From the NCBI GenBank assembly GCA_035689115.1, contig DASSMA010000010.1, positions 12,135-76,134 on the forward strand: DNA of 64,000 nucleotides, in the 5' to 3' direction. The notes beneath the pieces were generated by a model that ran no database searches, was not told where the DNA came from, and worked only from the letters and a program-made list of their open reading frames with translations. Shown in pieces: positions 1-8,452 of the stretch (its first letter is position 1; each line of letters starts with the position of its first letter). Made by a program: the position numbers and the translations under genes. Source of the DNA: JAHFUS01 sp035689115 (GTDB taxonomy: Bacteria > Actinomycetota > Acidimicrobiia > Acidimicrobiales > GCA-2861595).

Positions 1-487
1 GACGGTCGGCGTGGGTGATCCTCGACAGCTCGGCTGCCTCGGCCGCCCGCTGGGCGGCGTCGCCCCGCACCAGGGCGGTGGGCAGTGCCCGCATGAGCGA
101 GCCGTTGCCGGCCGCCAGCGGGCCGGCGACCTCCGCCCCGCAGCGCCGGGGGTCGCGGCTGCGGCGGTAGGCGGCCAGGGCGGCGGCCGTGGTGGCTCCG
201 ACGTCGCGAGGGCCGCTTTGGAACCAGGCCAGCATGTACTCGGCGGCGGCCGCCACCGAGTACCCCTCCAGGTAGGCCTGGACCACGGCCCAGGTGAGGT
301 CGGAGTCGTCGGTCCCCTGCCCCGGCCGCCACCCGAAGGCGCCGCCGCCGGTGAGCTCGCGGTGGCCGCCGCGGTAGCGCGAGGCCACCGCGGCCCGGGG
401 CAGGAACTCGAGCGTCGACCCCAAGGCGTCGCCGGCGGCCACCCCGAGCAGCCCGCCGGCGATCCCCTCGGCCAGCGAGGCCGCCAT
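1..487 (-). CDS. ADP-ribosylglycohydrolase (DraG/ARH family), partial
   Basis: Translating the minus strand from an ATG at 487 gives an open frame that runs off the left edge after about 162 residues. It begins with GLLGVAAGDALGSTLEF, then GTDDSDLTWAV, GNGSLMRALP and ITHADR. These are the metal-binding and substrate-loop signatures of the DraG/ARH family, which removes ADP-ribose from proteins. The start overlaps the stop of the preceding gene as TGATG, so the two are translationally coupled. A possible ADP-ribosyltransferase is encoded just upstream (1332-3461), so this enzyme could be its reversing partner. The family call rests on clear motifs; the pairing is inference. Confidence 0.85.
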   Translation of the reverse strand, partial: MAASLAEGIAGGLLGVAAGDALGSTLEFLPRAAVASRYRGGHRELTGGGAFGWRPGQGTDDSDLTWAVVQAYLEGYSVAAAAEYMLAWFQSGPRDVGATTAAALAAYRRSRDPRRCGAEVAGPLAAGNGSLMRALPTALVRGDAAQRAAEAAELSRITHADR

Positions 488-789
488 CACACCGCCTCCG
501 ACAGCTGTTCGGCGGTGAAGGTCTTGCGGGTGGTGGCCAGCACCTGCACCGCCGCGAGGTCGTCGGCCGACAGGCCGGAGTGGGCGAGGCCCGGGAACGC
601 CCCACCCGACACCGCCGCCCACACCACCTGGGCGAGCGAAGCCCGGGCGTCGGCGAAGTTCTGGCCCCAGGCGAACAGCCCGGAGAACGGCGACGCGTCG
701 CCCACCACCTGGGCGATCCACATGGTCTTGTCCGGCCCGTCTACGTCCACCACGGCGTTGACGACGAGCGTCTTCTTATCCTGGGCCAT
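487..789 (-). CDS. Small hypothetical protein (100 aa) coupled to the ADP-ribosylglycohydrolase
   Basis: The start chosen is the ATG at 789 because a GGGAGG box lies five bases upstream. A longer in-frame start at 837 would run into the inverted repeat. The product has no signal peptide or membrane segment. It contains a beta-rich stretch near TLVVNAVVDVDG followed by a helical region around FADARASLAQVVWAAVSGG. Its stop overlaps the glycohydrolase start. I do not recognise a family. It may be an immunity or accessory subunit for the ADP-ribosylation module, but only the coupling supports that. Confidence 0.65.
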   Translation of the reverse strand: MAQDKKTLVVNAVVDVDGPDKTMWIAQVVGDASPFSGLFAWGQNFADARASLAQVVWAAVSGGAFPGLAHSGLSADDLAAVQVLATTRKTFTAEQLSEAV

Positions 790-810
790 CTGCCCTCCCT
801 CGGTCGGTGT

Positions 811-838
811 AGTGACGAGCATACGTCTGCTCGTCACT
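811..838. promoter_or_regulatory. Perfect inverted repeat upstream of the glycohydrolase operon
   Basis: The arms AGTGACGAGCA (811-821) and TGCTCGTCACT (828-838) are perfect 11-base inverted copies around a 6-base centre. The element sits about 22 bases upstream of the ATG at 789 and downstream of the gene ending at 889. No T-run follows on either strand, so an operator for the short 789-to-1 operon is more likely than a terminator. Which protein binds it is unknown. Confidence 0.65.
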
Positions 839-888
839 GTGTGTCAAGGGCACTACGTCGTTTTGTTGCTACATCCGGGGCCCGGGGG

Positions 889-1335
889 TCAGGCCCACTC
901 GCCCCACCAGCTGTCCCCCCACAGCCGGCCCAGGTCGGCCTCCGCCTCGGCCGACAGCACCGTGTACACGAAGACGTCCCAGCGCTCGAGCTCGGACCTG
1001 GTGGCCGGGCCCGCCGCCCGGATCCTGGCCACCTGCCCGCTCGGCTGGGGAGCCACCAGCTCGTCGCCGGCCACCTCCAGGCGCTCGGCGTGCAGCGCCC
1101 GGGGCCGGGCCTGGTCCAGATGGAAGGCGTAGCCCGGCGAGCCGGGCTCGCTCCGCTCGACGGCGTAGCCGCCGACCACGGGGCGCACCCACACCAGCGC
1201 GGGCTCCTCCAGGCGGTAGTGACGGGCCAGCGGGGCGAGGAAGGCCACGGTCCCGTCGGGGTCGCTCACCTCCAGCTCGGCGCCGACATCGAGGTCGCCC
1301 AGCCAGCCGGCCAGCAGCCGCTCCCAGCGTGTCAT
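889..1335 (-). CDS. Hypothetical protein (148 aa)
   Basis: The ATG at 1335 overlaps the stop of the preceding large gene as ATGA. The product is acidic, has no signal peptide, and contains LGDLDVGAELEVSDPDG near the start and an aromatic tail (WGDSWWGEWA). It is the last gene of the 8387-to-889 operon. I do not recognise it. It could be a chaperone or immunity protein for the possible ADP-ribosyltransferase translated just before it, a role inferred only from position. Confidence 0.6.
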   Translation of the reverse strand: MTRWERLLAGWLGDLDVGAELEVSDPDGTVAFLAPLARHYRLEEPALVWVRPVVGGYAVERSEPGSPGYAFHLDQARPRALHAERLEVAGDELVAPQPSGQVARIRAAGPATRSELERWDVFVYTVLSAEAEADLGRLWGDSWWGEWA

Positions 1336-3461
1336 TGCACGACCTTGTCGACCGGGCGCCCGCCCAGCTCGGTGATGTTCCGCTCGGCCAGCAGCTTGAG
1401 CACGGCGGCGCGCTCGGTGGCCGAGGCGCAACGGATGAGCGAGGGCGCCTCGGCCCCCAACAGGTCGATGCCGTGGCGGAACATGACCTCGTTGCTGCCC
1501 GAGCTGAACCCGGCCACGGTGGCCGGGTTCCGGGTGAGCCCGGCTGTGGAGTGGCCGCTCTTGGGGTTGAGGGACCCGAAGTGGTCGCCGTTGTAGGCGT
1601 ACCAGTCCGAGCGCCGCAGCAGCTGGGTGGGGTCGGCCCAGAACAGCGCCGGGCCGGCGCCGCTCGGCTGGCCGCCCACCCGCAAGAACACCGACTGGGC
1701 GCCGCCCGAGGCCATGTCGGAGCTCTCGCTCATGCCCTTGCCGGCCTTGACGCCCATGAGCCGGCGGCGCTCGGTGGAGGCCAGCACGCCGCCGTTGGTG
1801 AGAATCTCGATGAGGTTCTTGTTGGTGACGCGGTGGTGCAGGCCCCGCTTGGCAAACGGGGCCCGGGCGGCCGCCGGGTCGGCGGTCACGTCGAAGCGGT
1901 CCCACACCAGCCAGCCGCCCGATCGCCGCGGGGTGGGCTGGTAGCCGGGGGCGGCCGCCAGCGCCGTGCCTCCGGCCAGGCCCTTGGCCTTGGCCACGCC
2001 GTCGCGCACCAGGCGCACCTTCTCGGGCAGGGCCCGGGCCTCGGCCTCCAGGCGCAGCCCCTTGGCGAAGCCGACCAGGGCGTGGTGGTCCAGGCCGATG
2101 GCCTGATGGGCCCGCTCGGCCACCAGCAACTCGGTGGTGGCGTCCTCCAGGCCGTCGGAGTCGGCCAGCGCCTTGGCCACCGCCGGGTGGGCGCCGAGGC
2201 CCTGGGCCTCGATGTTGCGCCGGAGGTAGGACCACTCGCCCTCGGCTGCCGTCATGGGCCGGTTCACCAGGTTGAGCTGGCCCAGGCGGCGGACGAGCTC
2301 AGGCCCGTGCCCGGGGCCCTGCGGGGCGATGAGCTCCAGGGCGCCGCGGTGGCTGAAGTCGGGATCGGCAGCGCCGGCGGCGCCAGCGTAGGGGCGGTAC
2401 ACGGCGCTGTAGCCGTCGCCGAGGTCGACCAGGTACTCCTTGCCCTTGGCCGTGGTGCGGGTCGTGCCGTCCCAGCTGCACGAGCCGCCGGCGCCGACCT
2501 TGGCGCCGATGCGGGAGGCGGGGCGCATCTGGGCCGCCAGCAACCCCTCGGGGGCGTGCGGGGCCGGGGCGGGGACGTACTCGGTGACGCTCACCGTGCC
2601 CGTCGTCTCGTAGGCGGCGACCATGGGCACCTTGCCGCCGGAGGCATAGGGCACCTCGTAGCCGGGGGCGAGCCGCTCGGCGATGGTGGCCGCCGCCGCC
2701 TGGTAGTGCGCCACCATGGCCTTGTCGGCCTCGCCTTGGACGCCCGGGGCCAGCTTGGCCAGCTCCTCCTGGGCCTTGGCCAGGTTGGCGTGGGTGTGGA
2801 CGGGGATGGCGTCGCCGGCGCCGAGATGGTGGTTCACCGACTTGGCCACCGTGACCAGCTGCTCGTGCAGCTGGTGGGCCTGGTCGAGCGGGAGCCGCCC
2901 GGTCACCTCCTTGTCCACCGAGACCGGCACCATAGTGGCCTCCGACAGGGCCAGGGCCTCGTAGAGCTTGGCCTCCGCCTCGGGCGTGACGGTGGCCAGC
3001 AGCACCTCCCGGGGACCGCCCTTGGACTGGTAGGAGACCAGCGTGGCCAGCGAGTCGTCGAGGTCGGCCCCGCCCACCAAGAGCGGCGTTCCGCAGATCT
3101 CGCCGGGGGTGGGGTCGGTGGGCACCGGGGTCAGGAACTCCTCGCCGGCGGCGGCGGGCTCGCATGCAGGCGCCGGCGGGTCGCCGAGCCCGCCGGCCGG
3201 CGCGACGTCGGCCTCGGCCGCTACGTCGTCGTCGCCGACATCGTCCTCGCTCCCCCCGCCCGCCGGCTCCGAGCCGGCAGGGGAGCCGTCCAGCAGCGTC
3301 TCGAGGGCGGCCACCATCGCCTCGATGTGCTCCGGGTCCGGCATCTCCACCGGCTCGTCGACGACCTCGTGGTCCTCGCCGACGACGTCGACAGGGGGAT
3401 CGAACACGGCCGTGGGGGTCACCACGAAGCTCTCGTGCGCCTTCGAGGAGCCGCTGCCCAC
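1332..3461 (-). CDS. Large protein with possible C-terminal ADP-ribosyltransferase domain (709 aa)
   Basis: The GTG start at 3461 shares a base with the TAG stop of the kinase gene (TAGTG). Residues 7-16 read KAHESFVVTP, almost identical to residues 7-16 of that neighbour. Residues 20-115 are acidic and proline/alanine-rich, and 125-530 are largely helical. The C-terminal 170 residues carry a possible transferase core: His542/His543, a serine-rich loop with SSDMASGG (580-587), and NEVMF with Glu658. Such His/Ser/Glu spacing occurs in ADP-ribosyltransferase toxins, and a DraG-family hydrolase lies downstream. No close family was recognised, so the enzymatic call is tentative. It could instead be a structural or minor-head-like protein. 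Confidence 0.5.
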   Translation of the reverse strand: MGSGSSKAHESFVVTPTAVFDPPVDVVGEDHEVVDEPVEMPDPEHIEAMVAALETLLDGSPAGSEPAGGGSEDDVGDDDVAAEADVAPAGGLGDPPAPACEPAAAGEEFLTPVPTDPTPGEICGTPLLVGGADLDDSLATLVSYQSKGGPREVLLATVTPEAEAKLYEALALSEATMVPVSVDKEVTGRLPLDQAHQLHEQLVTVAKSVNHHLGAGDAIPVHTHANLAKAQEELAKLAPGVQGEADKAMVAHYQAAAATIAERLAPGYEVPYASGGKVPMVAAYETTGTVSVTEYVPAPAPHAPEGLLAAQMRPASRIGAKVGAGGSCSWDGTTRTTAKGKEYLVDLGDGYSAVYRPYAGAAGAADPDFSHRGALELIAPQGPGHGPELVRRLGQLNLVNRPMTAAEGEWSYLRRNIEAQGLGAHPAVAKALADSDGLEDATTELLVAERAHQAIGLDHHALVGFAKGLRLEAEARALPEKVRLVRDGVAKAKGLAGGTALAAAPGYQPTPRRSGGWLVWDRFDVTADPAAARAPFAKRGLHHRVTNKNLIEILTNGGVLASTERRRLMGVKAGKGMSESSDMASGGAQSVFLRVGGQPSGAGPALFWADPTQLLRRSDWYAYNGDHFGSLNPKSGHSTAGLTRNPATVAGFSSGSNEVMFRHGIDLLGAEAPSLIRCASATERAAVLKLLAERNITELGGRPVDKVVQ

Positions 3462-5884
3462 TACGCCACCTTCTCGAGCTTGGCGCCGGCGCCGAAGCCA
3501 CTGGCGGTGAAGAAGCCGGCGAAGGCGGCCCGCAGTCCGTTCTTGCGCGCCACCGCCGTGCGGAGGAACTCCTCGGCCACCTCGGCGTCGGAGACGCTGG
3601 CGGTGCCCAGTCGCTTGGCCGCCGCCTTGCGCATGGGCGCCACCCAGTGGACCCCGTGGGCGACGCCCTCGGTGGCCACGGAGGCCAGCAGCGCCCGATA
3701 GGCGGCGTCAGGCAGCGCCTCGAACGCCTTGATGGTGGGAAGGGCGGCCTCCGGGCGGACGGCCACCCCCTTGGCCAGCCCACCGGCCTTGGCCGCCGCG
3801 TAGGCCTGGTGGAACGCCGGCACCGAGCCGAACGAGTCGTTGGGGTGGTAGTCGGCGGCCAGCCGGTCCCGACCGAAGAACTTGAACGCCTGGCCCTGGT
3901 CGACCGGGCACAGGCCCCCCGACGGGGTGCGGATGACGTTGGCCGGGTTGCCATCGTGGTCCCCCACCGCCCAGGCGGCCACGTGGTAGCGAACCAGGTT
4001 GTCCACGTCGGTCTGCGACCAGCCCTTGGGATCGGCGCTCAGCGAGGTGGCGCCGTGCACCAGGGGTTGCACGGAGCCGACCTTGCCGGCGATCGAGCGG
4101 GCGTAGACGGGCACCGACGGCACGCCCACCCGGGCGAAGATGGCCGACGCCTGGGCCTCGGCGTGGGCTCGGGCCCCGCCGGCGGTCTTGTCCGGCTTGA
4201 ACATCCAGGTGCTCCCGTCGGGAGCGGCATGCAGGCTCTTGGCATGGGCGCCCCCGAGGTGGGCGGCCTGGGCCGGGCCGAAGGCCCAGGTCGCCACGGT
4301 CTCGGCCGGCGGGCGAGCGGGGAGATCGGCGGCCAGGGCCTGGTGCGCCTTGAGGGCCTCCACGATCTGGAGATGCTTGGCCGCGAACGACCTCGCCGAA
4401 GGGGGCCCCGACGAGACCGGCGCAGCCGGCGGTGCCGGGCCCGCCGCCACCGGTACCACCGGCTTGGGGGCCACCACCTTGGCCGGGCCGGCCGGCTTGG
4501 CCGCCTTGGCGGCCACCGCCGCGGCGATCGCCGACTTGTCGAGGGTGGGGTCCCAGCTGGCGGCGATGTAGTTCTGGATCTGGGCCCGGGAGGCGCCCGC
4601 CGCCGGCATGCCGAGCGAGGTGGCCACGGCCCGCAGATCGGCCAGCTTCTGGCCCTTGGCCCAGGTGCGGAACGTCGACGTCAGCTCGCTCTGCCCGGGG
4701 GCCCAGCTGTATCCGGTCAGCGCTGAGAACTCGACGGAGCCAGCCGCGTTGGTGCTCCACGACATGACCTTGGCCCGCTGGTCGAAGTAGTTCCCGGCCG
4801 CCGTGGCGAAGGCGACGGCGCCGTCCTTGCCCAGCTGCGAGTCGAGCCCGGCCAGCTCCAGGCCACCGGCAACGGGAAGGGCGCCGTAGGCGGCGTAGGC
4901 GCCCTTGGCCTCAACGAAGGCGGCCAGCTCGCCCGCCCGGGCCGCGGCCACCTCGCCGAGGGCGGCGCGCTCGGTCGCCGCCGTCGAGGACCGCAGCAGC
5001 GCCAGCTGCTCGGTGCGGTTGAGGTTCTTGGCCTCGGCCTCGCTGAGGATGCCCTCGGCATGGGCGGCGGCCACGACCTGGTCGACCGCCCACTGCTGGC
5101 GGTAACCGGTGGCGCCGGCCAGGCTCTTGTCGACCAGGGCCTTGACCGACGCCTTCGCCGCGTCGAGGTCGCTGCCCAGCTCGGCGCACTGGGCGGTGGC
5201 CAGGTGGTTCTCGGCGGCCAGCAGTGCGCCGAGGCCGCCGTCGTTCGGGTTGTCGAGGGCGGGGTTGGTGGCCTGGAGGATGTTGAAGTCGGCCAGCGCC
5301 TGGTGCAGTGCGGTCGAGGCGGTGACGATGTCGGCCGGCGTGGCCACCCAGCCGCCGCCACTCGGCGGCGCGCCGGCGCCGGCCGCCGCCTCCGCGGCCT
5401 GGACGTCGGCGAGGGTGACGCCGGCGATGGTGGCGCCGTCGGCCAGGGCGGCGAAGCGCTCGGAGGCCTTGGCCTGGATGGCCAGCTTGGACGGCGACGT
5501 CGGGGGATAGGCGGGATCGAGCCAGTGGGCCAGGGGGTGCGGCCCGCCGCCGGCGGCGTTCAGCCCGACCAGCGTCGGGTGCTCGAAACCCTCGGCCAGC
5601 GCCAGTCCGGCCAGCTGGTCAGCGTCGAGGCCGCCCAGGAACTGGCCCGAGGCGGCCTTGAGGGCGGCCTGGTCGGCCTCGTCGCCGGCGATCCCGGCCG
5701 CCGCCTTGAGGGCGGCCAGCTTGTCGGCCGGGGTGGCGTCTGGGTCCTCCAGCGGCCCGAGGGCGTCGAGCATGGCGGTGGAGGGCCCGGGCACGCCGTC
5801 GTCGGTCCCGGGCGTCTCGGTGCCCACCGCCGGCGCCGGCGAGACCACGAAGCTCTCGTGGGCCTTGGTCTTGCCGCCGCCCAT
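3461..5884 (-). CDS. Large protein with C-terminal HipA/PI3K-like kinase domain (807 aa)
   Basis: Residues 7-16 (KAHESFVVSP) match the N-terminus of the next gene product. The middle is alanine-rich and helical. Residues 407-445 resemble a SAP or Rho-N helix pair (LADLRAVATSLGMPAAG). A Pro/Ala linker (453-500) leads to a kinase-like domain with a candidate ATP lysine in WMFKPD (Lys563), a helical Glu576, the catalytic loop GDHDGNPANV (641-650) and a metal-binding DQG (662-664). That order matches HipA and PI3/PI4-kinase-like folds, which phosphorylate proteins or lipids. The substrate is unknown. The N-terminal portion is not recognised. ATG at 5884 directly follows the upstream stop. Confidence 0.7.
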   Translation of the reverse strand: MGGGKTKAHESFVVSPAPAVGTETPGTDDGVPGPSTAMLDALGPLEDPDATPADKLAALKAAAGIAGDEADQAALKAASGQFLGGLDADQLAGLALAEGFEHPTLVGLNAAGGGPHPLAHWLDPAYPPTSPSKLAIQAKASERFAALADGATIAGVTLADVQAAEAAAGAGAPPSGGGWVATPADIVTASTALHQALADFNILQATNPALDNPNDGGLGALLAAENHLATAQCAELGSDLDAAKASVKALVDKSLAGATGYRQQWAVDQVVAAAHAEGILSEAEAKNLNRTEQLALLRSSTAATERAALGEVAAARAGELAAFVEAKGAYAAYGALPVAGGLELAGLDSQLGKDGAVAFATAAGNYFDQRAKVMSWSTNAAGSVEFSALTGYSWAPGQSELTSTFRTWAKGQKLADLRAVATSLGMPAAGASRAQIQNYIAASWDPTLDKSAIAAAVAAKAAKPAGPAKVVAPKPVVPVAAGPAPPAAPVSSGPPSARSFAAKHLQIVEALKAHQALAADLPARPPAETVATWAFGPAQAAHLGGAHAKSLHAAPDGSTWMFKPDKTAGGARAHAEAQASAIFARVGVPSVPVYARSIAGKVGSVQPLVHGATSLSADPKGWSQTDVDNLVRYHVAAWAVGDHDGNPANVIRTPSGGLCPVDQGQAFKFFGRDRLAADYHPNDSFGSVPAFHQAYAAAKAGGLAKGVAVRPEAALPTIKAFEALPDAAYRALLASVATEGVAHGVHWVAPMRKAAAKRLGTASVSDAEVAEEFLRTAVARKNGLRAAFAGFFTASGFGAGAKLEKVA

Positions 5885-6211
5885 TCAGCGCACCCGGCGT
5901 TCGAGGAGGACGAGCTCGTCGAAGGCGAGCTCGACGTCGCCACGCAGGTCCGCGGTGCCGGGGGCCTCGAGCTCGACGAGGGCCCAGCTGACGCCGTCGG
6001 CGAGCTCGGCCCACTCCTCCACTGCGGAGGCCAGCGGCGCGGTGATGGCGGCCACCCGGGCTCGCCACTGCTCGGCGGCCGGGGCGTAGGACAGCCAGGA
6101 GAGGTGGTGCTGGCCGCCCTCGACGCCGAGCACCCCGGCCAGTGAGCTGGCCCAGCCCGTCGCCGGTTCCCGGGCCAGCAGCGCCCAGATGCGGCGGTGC
6201 GGCGTGGTCAC
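5885..6211 (-). CDS. Hypothetical protein (108 aa)
   Basis: A GTG start at 6211 overlaps the preceding stop as GTGA, and the stop is immediately followed by the ATG of the kinase-like gene. The product is soluble, mostly helical and tryptophan-rich (WALL, WASSL, LSWLS, WAELADGVSWAL). No known domain was recognised. Tight coupling suggests it is made in step with the DUF4417-like and kinase-like proteins. Confidence 0.6.
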   Translation of the reverse strand: MTTPHRRIWALLAREPATGWASSLAGVLGVEGGQHHLSWLSYAPAAEQWRARVAAITAPLASAVEEWAELADGVSWALVELEAPGTADLRGDVELAFDELVLLERRVR

Positions 6212-7287
6212 TGCTGGCCGGCGCCGGCGGCCAGGAGGCCGGCGTAGTGGCGGACGTTGGCGGCGAAGAGGTCCTCGACCCGGGCATGGCGATCGACCCG
6301 GCCCGCCTCGGTCATCGCCGCCCCGTGGCGGGCGTAGGCCTGGGCGTTCTGGGAGACCAGGTGCAGGCGCTCGCCGAACAGCTCAAGGAGGGTGGCGATG
6401 CGGTCGGCCCGGGACGACCCGGCCACCACCACGGCCAGCTCGACCGGGATGCCCAGGGCCAGGTAGGTGAGCCCGGGCAGGGCCATGGTCTGCCAGTCCT
6501 CCTCGGTGCGGAAGGTCTGGAGGTTGACGGCCACCGCCGCGGGGCCGGTGTCGTCGATCCACGACAGGTAGCGGTCCAGGTCCTCCTTGCGGAACCAGTA
6601 CAGGTTGGGCACGGCCGGGACCCCGGCCGCCGCCAGCTCGGCGGCGACGAGGAGGTTGCGACGGAAGTTGATGAGGTGCTCGGTGCGGGGCTGGTTGCCG
6701 TACATCGAGTAGTTGGGGGCCAGCACCAGGTCCCATCCCTGGGCAGCCACGGCGGCGGCGACCCGGCGTCGATCGGACCACACCGCCTCCACCAGCGGGT
6801 CCTCGCCGTAGCCGACGAGCACGGCCAGCTGATCGGCCGCCAGCCCCAGGGCGTCGTGTGCCGCCACGCCGTCGAAGCGGGGGTAGATGCGATGGGTGGC
6901 GGGGCTGAACACCCGCCGGAGGCCCACGGCGTAGGCGGGCCAGTGCAGCTGGCGGTCGAAGCCGGCCACGTCGTGGCCGTCGACCTGGGGGACGAAGCGC
7001 GGCAAGCCCGGCGGGAGGGTGGTGCCCACCACGATGTCGTCGAAGGCCAAGGTACCGCCGACGTCGGCCATCCACGCCGCGATGTCGACCCGGCTCCCGC
7101 AGCGGATGGAGCACGCCCCGCACGGCGCCGGGCCGGGCGCCTCCGAGCGGGCGCAGCCGCAGTAGGAGCACGAGCTGTTGGAGCCCGAGCAAATGGGCTC
7201 CACCGCGGCCGGGTTCGCCACGAAGAACGGGCACACCGAGCAGCCGCAGCCCCGGGCCGGGGCGATGGTGGCCACCGGCACCCTCAC
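6208..7287 (-). CDS. DUF4417-like cysteine-rich protein (359 aa)
   Basis: GTG at 7287 overlaps the ParB stop as GTGA. Ten cysteines fall within residues 14-63, as CGCSVC, CSGSNSSCSYCGC and CGACSIRC, which suggests one or more zinc or Fe-S centres. The remainder contains APNYSMYGNQPR, INFRRNLLVAAEL and VPNLYWFRKEDLDRYLSWI. These resemble DUF4417, a family of phage and plasmid proteins with a barrel-like core and unknown activity. The extended cysteine region at the N-terminus is unusual. The biochemical function is unknown. Confidence 0.6.
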   Translation of the reverse strand: MRVPVATIAPARGCGCSVCPFFVANPAAVEPICSGSNSSCSYCGCARSEAPGPAPCGACSIRCGSRVDIAAWMADVGGTLAFDDIVVGTTLPPGLPRFVPQVDGHDVAGFDRQLHWPAYAVGLRRVFSPATHRIYPRFDGVAAHDALGLAADQLAVLVGYGEDPLVEAVWSDRRRVAAAVAAQGWDLVLAPNYSMYGNQPRTEHLINFRRNLLVAAELAAAGVPAVPNLYWFRKEDLDRYLSWIDDTGPAAVAVNLQTFRTEEDWQTMALPGLTYLALGIPVELAVVVAGSSRADRIATLLELFGERLHLVSQNAQAYARHGAAMTEAGRVDRHARVEDLFAANVRHYAGLLAAGAGQQ

Positions 7288-8387
7288 GCGGCCACCTCCC
7301 CGGGCTCGAGCAGCTCGATCAGCTCGCCAGCGAACAGGCGCAGCGAGCCGGCGTCGAAGCGCCCCACGCTCGCTCCCCCGCGCATCTGGCCGAGGAGGCG
7401 CCGCAGCCCCTCGAGCACCTCCTCCACGACCTGCGGGTCGATCTCCCCGGGCTCCGCCGAGATCCCCGGGCGCTGGGCCCGGGCCCGGGCCTGGTCGGCG
7501 AGCTCGCGCCGTTCCTCGGCCCGATCGACGGACTCGCGGGCGTCGAGGTCGGGATGGGCCAGGCGCTCGTGCACGGCGGCCGACAGCAACTCGGGGCGCT
7601 GGCGGTCCCGCACCGCCGCCCACAGCTCGGCGGCCGCCTCGGCACACCCTCGCTCCAGACGCAGATAGTCCAGGCGGGTGGCCAGGGCCACCTTGGCCGC
7701 GTCCATCTGGCTGGAGACCTCCGCCGGCAAGGCGGCGAAGGCCCGCACCAGCTGGCGGGCCTTGTCCTGGCGCATCTGGATCCCCAGGCGCCGCAGCACC
7801 TCGTCCCACGGCGCGCCCACGTGGTGGCGCCCGGCAGCCACCCGGAGGCGGTCCAGGGCCCGGAAGCGGGCCACCGGGTCCTCGAGAGCGGCCAGCTCGG
7901 CGGGGATGGGTACGCCGTCGGCCAGGAGCTTGGAGGTGAGCACGGCCGAGCGCTCGTACAGCAGGGCGGCGGCAAGCTCGCCGGGCTGGAGGTCCTCGCG
8001 GGCCAGGTTCTCGACGAGCTGCCAGACCCGGCGCTCCTCCTCGCTGAGCGGCCCCGGACAGATCACGGCCGGCACTGTGGCGAAGTGCGGGTTGTCGGGG
8101 TGGTGGGCTGCGCCCCAGCGGGCGGCCCGCACCCGGCGTTCGCCCGCCACCAGCCGCATCCGGCCGCCGTCGAGCTCCTCGACCAGGACCGGTTGCAGCA
8201 CCCCGACGGTGGCGATCGAGCTGATGAGCTCGACCAGGTTGGCCGGTGCCGTCGACGGGCCCGGCCCCCGGCCCTGGACCTCGGTGAAGGCGCAGCCCGG
8301 GCCGGAGAGCGGCAGCAGCTCGAAGCGCCGCCGGCGCAGCCGCTCGGAGAGGGTGAGGCGACGGGCGATGTCGAGCGCCTCGCTCAT
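7284..8387 (-). CDS. ParB/Spo0J-like nuclease-domain protein
   Basis: The ATG at 8387 gives 367 residues; a TTG at 8417 is possible but overlaps the divergent gene more. The N-terminal half is a ParB domain. It holds LVELISSIATVGVLQPVLVEEL, a GERRVRAARW box and an ENLAREDLQPGE helix, followed by a helical region with an HTH-like segment. ParB proteins bind parS sites and act as CTP switches; related phage and plasmid versions regulate transcription. It has no ParA partner beside it (the ParA here is 17 kb away), so a regulatory role for this operon is as likely as DNA segregation. Confidence 0.8.
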   Translation of the reverse strand: MSEALDIARRLTLSERLRRRRFELLPLSGPGCAFTEVQGRGPGPSTAPANLVELISSIATVGVLQPVLVEELDGGRMRLVAGERRVRAARWGAAHHPDNPHFATVPAVICPGPLSEEERRVWQLVENLAREDLQPGELAAALLYERSAVLTSKLLADGVPIPAELAALEDPVARFRALDRLRVAAGRHHVGAPWDEVLRRLGIQMRQDKARQLVRAFAALPAEVSSQMDAAKVALATRLDYLRLERGCAEAAAELWAAVRDRQRPELLSAAVHERLAHPDLDARESVDRAEERRELADQARARAQRPGISAEPGEIDPQVVEEVLEGLRRLLGQMRGGASVGRFDAGSLRLFAGELIELLEPGEVAA

Positions 8388-8452
8388 GGCCGACGCCGGC
8401 CCCAATGACCACGACAATGGCGCCCCATGGCCGACCAGGGCGCAGCGAGGAG

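Noticed and set aside
1329..3701. Long plus-strand open frame of 790 codons opposite the 709-aa gene
   Set aside because: It is the mirror of a minus-strand gene with clear domains and overlapping start/stop signals. Its translation is low-complexity (Gly/Arg/His-rich) as expected for a GC-rich shadow frame.
3985..4000. DnaA-box-like TTGTCCACG
   Set aside because: A single copy inside the kinase-like gene with no cluster, so probably chance.
6142..7668. Long plus-strand frame opposite the DUF4417-like gene
   Set aside because: The minus strand has coherent cysteine motifs and coupled overlaps. The plus frame is compositionally random and crosses a real gene boundary.
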